Part shown: positions 11,994 to 14,399 of the stretch, in pieces
How the letters are laid out: each line of letters begins with the position of its first letter
How positions within the stretch are numbered: position 1 is the first letter of the stretch
NCBI GenBank assembly: GCA_964349885.1
Contig: CAYGIQ010000063.1
Span: 1-14,399, forward strand
Length of the DNA: 14,399 nt
Source of the DNA: UBA1413 sp964349885
Lineage (GTDB): Bacteria > Bacteroidota > Bacteroidia > Bacteroidales > Prolixibacteraceae
Direction of reading: 5' to 3'
The notes under the pieces: generated by a model
What the model was told of the DNA's origin: nothing
Databases searched by the model: none
The model's input: the letters and a program-made list of their open reading frames with translations, nothing else
Position numbers and translations under genes: made by a program

Positions 11994-14399
11994 TTAATTG
12001 GTTTTTTGAGAACAATACTCATCTGGGGTAAATGCGGTATCCAGCACCCGCTGCAAACGTTTGCGGTGCTGTTCCATAAGCCCAACAGCAGGACTCGCAC
12101 TTTCGGGTCGGGCAGCCAACTTAAAGCCAATTTGGGACAGTTTTCGATTCAAAAATGGCCAGGCCCCCTGATTCTCTGGTTCATCCTGTGCCCAGTAAAT
12201 CGATTTTACATTGGGATATCCGGCAATAATTTCATGAATACGTGCTTCAGGCAATGGATAGATCTGTTCGAGCCTGACAATAGCTGCACAGTTTACAGCC
12301 TCTTCATTCCGGCGCTTCAGCAGATCATAATAGAGGCGGCCATTGGTAAAAATTATCCGTTTTACGGCATCGCGATCAGCCAGCTGATCGTCGATAACTT
12401 CCTGGAAAGAGCCCGAAGTCAAATCTTCGATGGTAGATATTACCTGAGGATGGCGCAAGAGGCTTTTGGGTGTAAAAACCACCAATGGCAGCCTTACATT
12501 CCATTTTACCTGTCGGCGCAGCAGGTGAAAGAAATTTGCGGGGGTGGTAGGCACCACAATCTGCATGTTGTTCCCCGCAGCAAGGGTAAGAAATCTTTCC
12601 ATTCTTGCACTCGAATGTTCAGGACCCTGCCCCTCGTATCCGTGAGGTAAAAGCATGGTTAAACCGTTGAACAGACCCCATTTCTCATTTGCAGAGGTAA
12701 TGTACTGATCGATAATCACCTGAGCAACGTTGGCAAAATCACCAAACTGTGCTTCCCAAATGGTTAATCCATTCGGCTCGGCCATTGCATAACCGTATTC
12801 GAAACCAAGTACAGCATATTCCGATAGGAGTGAATTGTATACACTAAATGGAGCTTGGGTAGGAGAAATGTGTTTTAGCGGAATGTATTTTTCATCAACG
12901 TCTTCCACAGTAAAGGCAGCATGGCGATGCGCAAAGGTTCCCCTTTCGCTGTCTTGTCCACTTAACCTTACCGGGTGCCCCTCGTCTACCAACGATGCAT
13001 AGGCAAGTAGCTCGGCCAGTGCCCAATCGATGCTGTTTTCGTGCATCATATTTCGGCGGTCGGCTACTATTCTGTTCACTTTATTAAAAAACTTTAGCGA
13101 CTCTGGAAGCGTATAGATCCGCTCTGCCAACTGTTCCAACCTTGGGCGCGAAATAGCAGTTTTGGCACTATAGTCGAATGAACTTCGGCTAATCCGATCG
13201 AAACCACTGTATGCATCTACCAAGAAATTTTGGATGTTCAGTTTCTCGATTTTCTCATAAAGTAGATATCGTTCTTCCAGCATTCTGTCAAATTCCAGAA
13301 CCTTTTTACGCGCCTCATCTTCAGTCAGTATGCCAAGTTGGGCCAGCTTCCGGCCGTAGATATCTCTGGGATTGGGATGATTGGCAATAATTTTATAGAG
13401 GGTAGGTTGGGTAAAACGAGGTTCATCGCCCTCGTTGTGTCCATATTTTCGGTAGCACAGAATATCTATGAAAACATCCTGCTGAAACCGCTGACGGAAT
13501 TCCATGGCCAGCCGCACGGTATACGTAACCGCTTCAACATCGTCGCCATTAACATGAAAAACAGGCGATCGGGTAACTTTGGCGATGTCGGTGGCATAGG
13601 TACTCGAACGTGCTTCGGTATAATTTGTGGTAAAACCTACCTGATTGTTGATGACCATATGGATGGTACCCCCAGTTTTATAGCCAGGTAGCTGCGACAT
13701 CTGTATGGTTTCATACACAATGCCCTGGGCAGCAATTGCGGCATCGCCGTGGATCAAAATGGGGGCAAGCTTTCTGGAATCTCCGGCATATTCTGTGTCG
13801 ATTCGGGAACGTGACATTCCCTCTACCAATCCGTTAACGGTTTCGAGATGCGACGGATTGGGCAGGAGTTTTAACTTAACTTTCTCGCCCAAATCGGTAG
13901 TAACTTCACTCTCATATCCGAGGTGGTACTTAACGTCCCCGAGTGCAACATCCCCTTCATATTCAGTACCGTAAAATTCTTTAAAGATGCGCTCAAAGGG
14001 CTTTTCCATAATATTGGCAAGCACATTTAGCCTTCCGCGATGCGCCATACCAATTACAAATTCCTTTATACCCAACTCTGCCCCATTTTCGATGGCAGCA
14101 TCCAATCCGGGGATGAGGGCCTCTGCTCCTTCAAGCGAAAAGCGCTTCGCTCCCACAAATTTTTTGTGAATAAAATTCTCGAAACCAACAGCCAACTTGA
14201 GATGGTAATAGAAATGCTTTCTCTTTTCCGGTGAGCACTCCTGTCTGTTTTTGGAACTTTCCATCTTCAGCTTAAGCCAGTTGACCAGCTCAGGATCGCG
14301 CATATACACAAACTCAACTCCTATCGATTCGCAATAGGTAGCTTCTAGGTGCGCAACAATGTCCTTCAACTTTGCTGGTCCTATGCCAATGTCATTACC
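11994..14399 (-). CDS. sucA: 2-oxoglutarate dehydrogenase E1 (thiamine-diphosphate-dependent), 5' end outside window
   Basis: This is the C-terminal 801 residues of a protein that is normally about 900-940 long; the frame stays open to the right edge. The TTG at 14369 is not the start, since upstream codons (GNDIGIGPAK) continue the homologous region. It decarboxylates 2-oxoglutarate and reductively succinylates the E2 lipoyl arm. Family landmarks are HRGRLNVLANI and VKYHLGYES (both with active-site histidines in E. coli SucA), the thiamine-diphosphate motif running from HGDAAIAAQG to VINNQVGFTTN, then GHNEGDEPRFTQP, SGQDSERGTFAHRHA, LPHGYEGQGPEHSSAR, KSLLRHP and the C-terminal QDEPENQGAWPF. 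No frameshift or missing catalytic residue is seen in the visible part. It overlaps nothing and is followed 3 bp later by sucB, so the two are co-transcribed. Confidence 0.97.
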   Translation of the reverse strand, partial: GNDIGIGPAKLKDIVAHLEATYCESIGVEFVYMRDPELVNWLKLKMESSKNRQECSPEKRKHFYYHLKLAVGFENFIHKKFVGAKRFSLEGAEALIPGLDAAIENGAELGIKEFVIGMAHRGRLNVLANIMEKPFERIFKEFYGTEYEGDVALGDVKYHLGYESEVTTDLGEKVKLKLLPNPSHLETVNGLVEGMSRSRIDTEYAGDSRKLAPILIHGDAAIAAQGIVYETIQMSQLPGYKTGGTIHMVINNQVGFTTNYTEARSSTYATDIAKVTRSPVFHVNGDDVEAVTYTVRLAMEFRQRFQQDVFIDILCYRKYGHNEGDEPRFTQPTLYKIIANHPNPRDIYGRKLAQLGILTEDEARKKVLEFDRMLEERYLLYEKIEKLNIQNFLVDAYSGFDRISRSSFDYSAKTAISRPRLEQLAERIYTLPESLKFFNKVNRIVADRRNMMHENSIDWALAELLAYASLVDEGHPVRLSGQDSERGTFAHRHAAFTVEDVDEKYIPLKHISPTQAPFSVYNSLLSEYAVLGFEYGYAMAEPNGLTIWEAQFGDFANVAQVIIDQYITSANEKWGLFNGLTMLLPHGYEGQGPEHSSARMERFLTLAAGNNMQIVVPTTPANFFHLLRRQVKWNVRLPLVVFTPKSLLRHPQVISTIEDLTSGSFQEVIDDQLADRDAVKRIIFTNGRLYYDLLKRRNEEAVNCAAIVRLEQIYPLPEARIHEIIAGYPNVKSIYWAQDEPENQGAWPFLNRKLSQIGFKLAARPESASPAVGLMEQHRKRLQRVLDTAFTPDEYCSQKTN

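Noticed and set aside
12006..12650. 214-codon plus-strand open frame opposite sucA
   Set aside because: It is antisense to a strongly conserved gene, has no recognisable domain, and its composition is what the opposite strand of sucA would give.
14367..14369. TTG at 14369 as the start of sucA
   Set aside because: The open frame and family-like sequence continue to the window edge, and the protein would lack its N-terminal region; the true start is outside the window.

Overview
The window looks like chromosomal DNA from a member of the Bacteroidota, probably the Bacteroidales/Marinilabiliales group. The basis is a BlaI/M56 pair whose M56 protein ends in a TonB domain, a GH29 fucosidase lipoprotein with F5/8-type modules, promoter boxes of the TAnnTTTG/TTTG type, no clear Shine-Dalgarno sequences, and several protein families I know mainly from this phylum. 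The sucA-sucB pair (2-oxoglutarate dehydrogenase) points to an aerobic or facultative member, because strict anaerobes of the group usually rely on ferredoxin-linked enzymes. Every convincing gene lies on the minus strand, so transcription runs from high to low coordinates.

Layout in transcription order. (1) 14399-10746: sucA (its 5' end lies outside the window) and sucB, 3 nt apart, encoding the E1 and E2 subunits of the 2-oxoglutarate dehydrogenase complex. No E3 gene is adjacent. (2) 10745-10411: an intergenic region with a 9-bp inverted repeat and a full-consensus Bacteroidota promoter. (3) 10410-5811: a likely five-gene transcription unit of a GH29 alpha-L-fucosidase lipoprotein, a hotdog thioesterase, a conserved protein of unknown function with a Tudor/SH3-like start, a secreted alpha/beta-hydrolase esterase and a zinc-ribbon Nudix hydrolase. 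(4) 5810-5452: a 359-bp gap with no confident gene, but with a 54-codon ORF and small dyads. (5) 5451-3670: an aminopeptidase P-type M24B peptidase. (6) 3525-811: a regulatory cluster of an exported protein made of two TonB C-terminal domains, a BlaI/MecI-type repressor and an M56 (BlaR1/MecR1-type) membrane metalloprotease that itself ends in a TonB C-terminal domain. (7) 693-1: the first 231 codons of a predicted exported outer-membrane protein of unknown function.

The part most worth follow-up is the TonB/BlaI/M56 cluster. The M56 protein carries a TonB domain where classical BlaR1 has its penicillin sensor. That domain is about 70% identical to the first domain of the exported twin-domain protein encoded just upstream, and perfect or near-perfect dyads lie in both upstream regions. 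A reasonable inference is an envelope-sensing, proteolysis-driven repressor circuit whose ligand is not a beta-lactam. The rest of the window is mostly recognisable metabolism. No rRNA, tRNA, CRISPR array, insertion sequence or phage gene was found.
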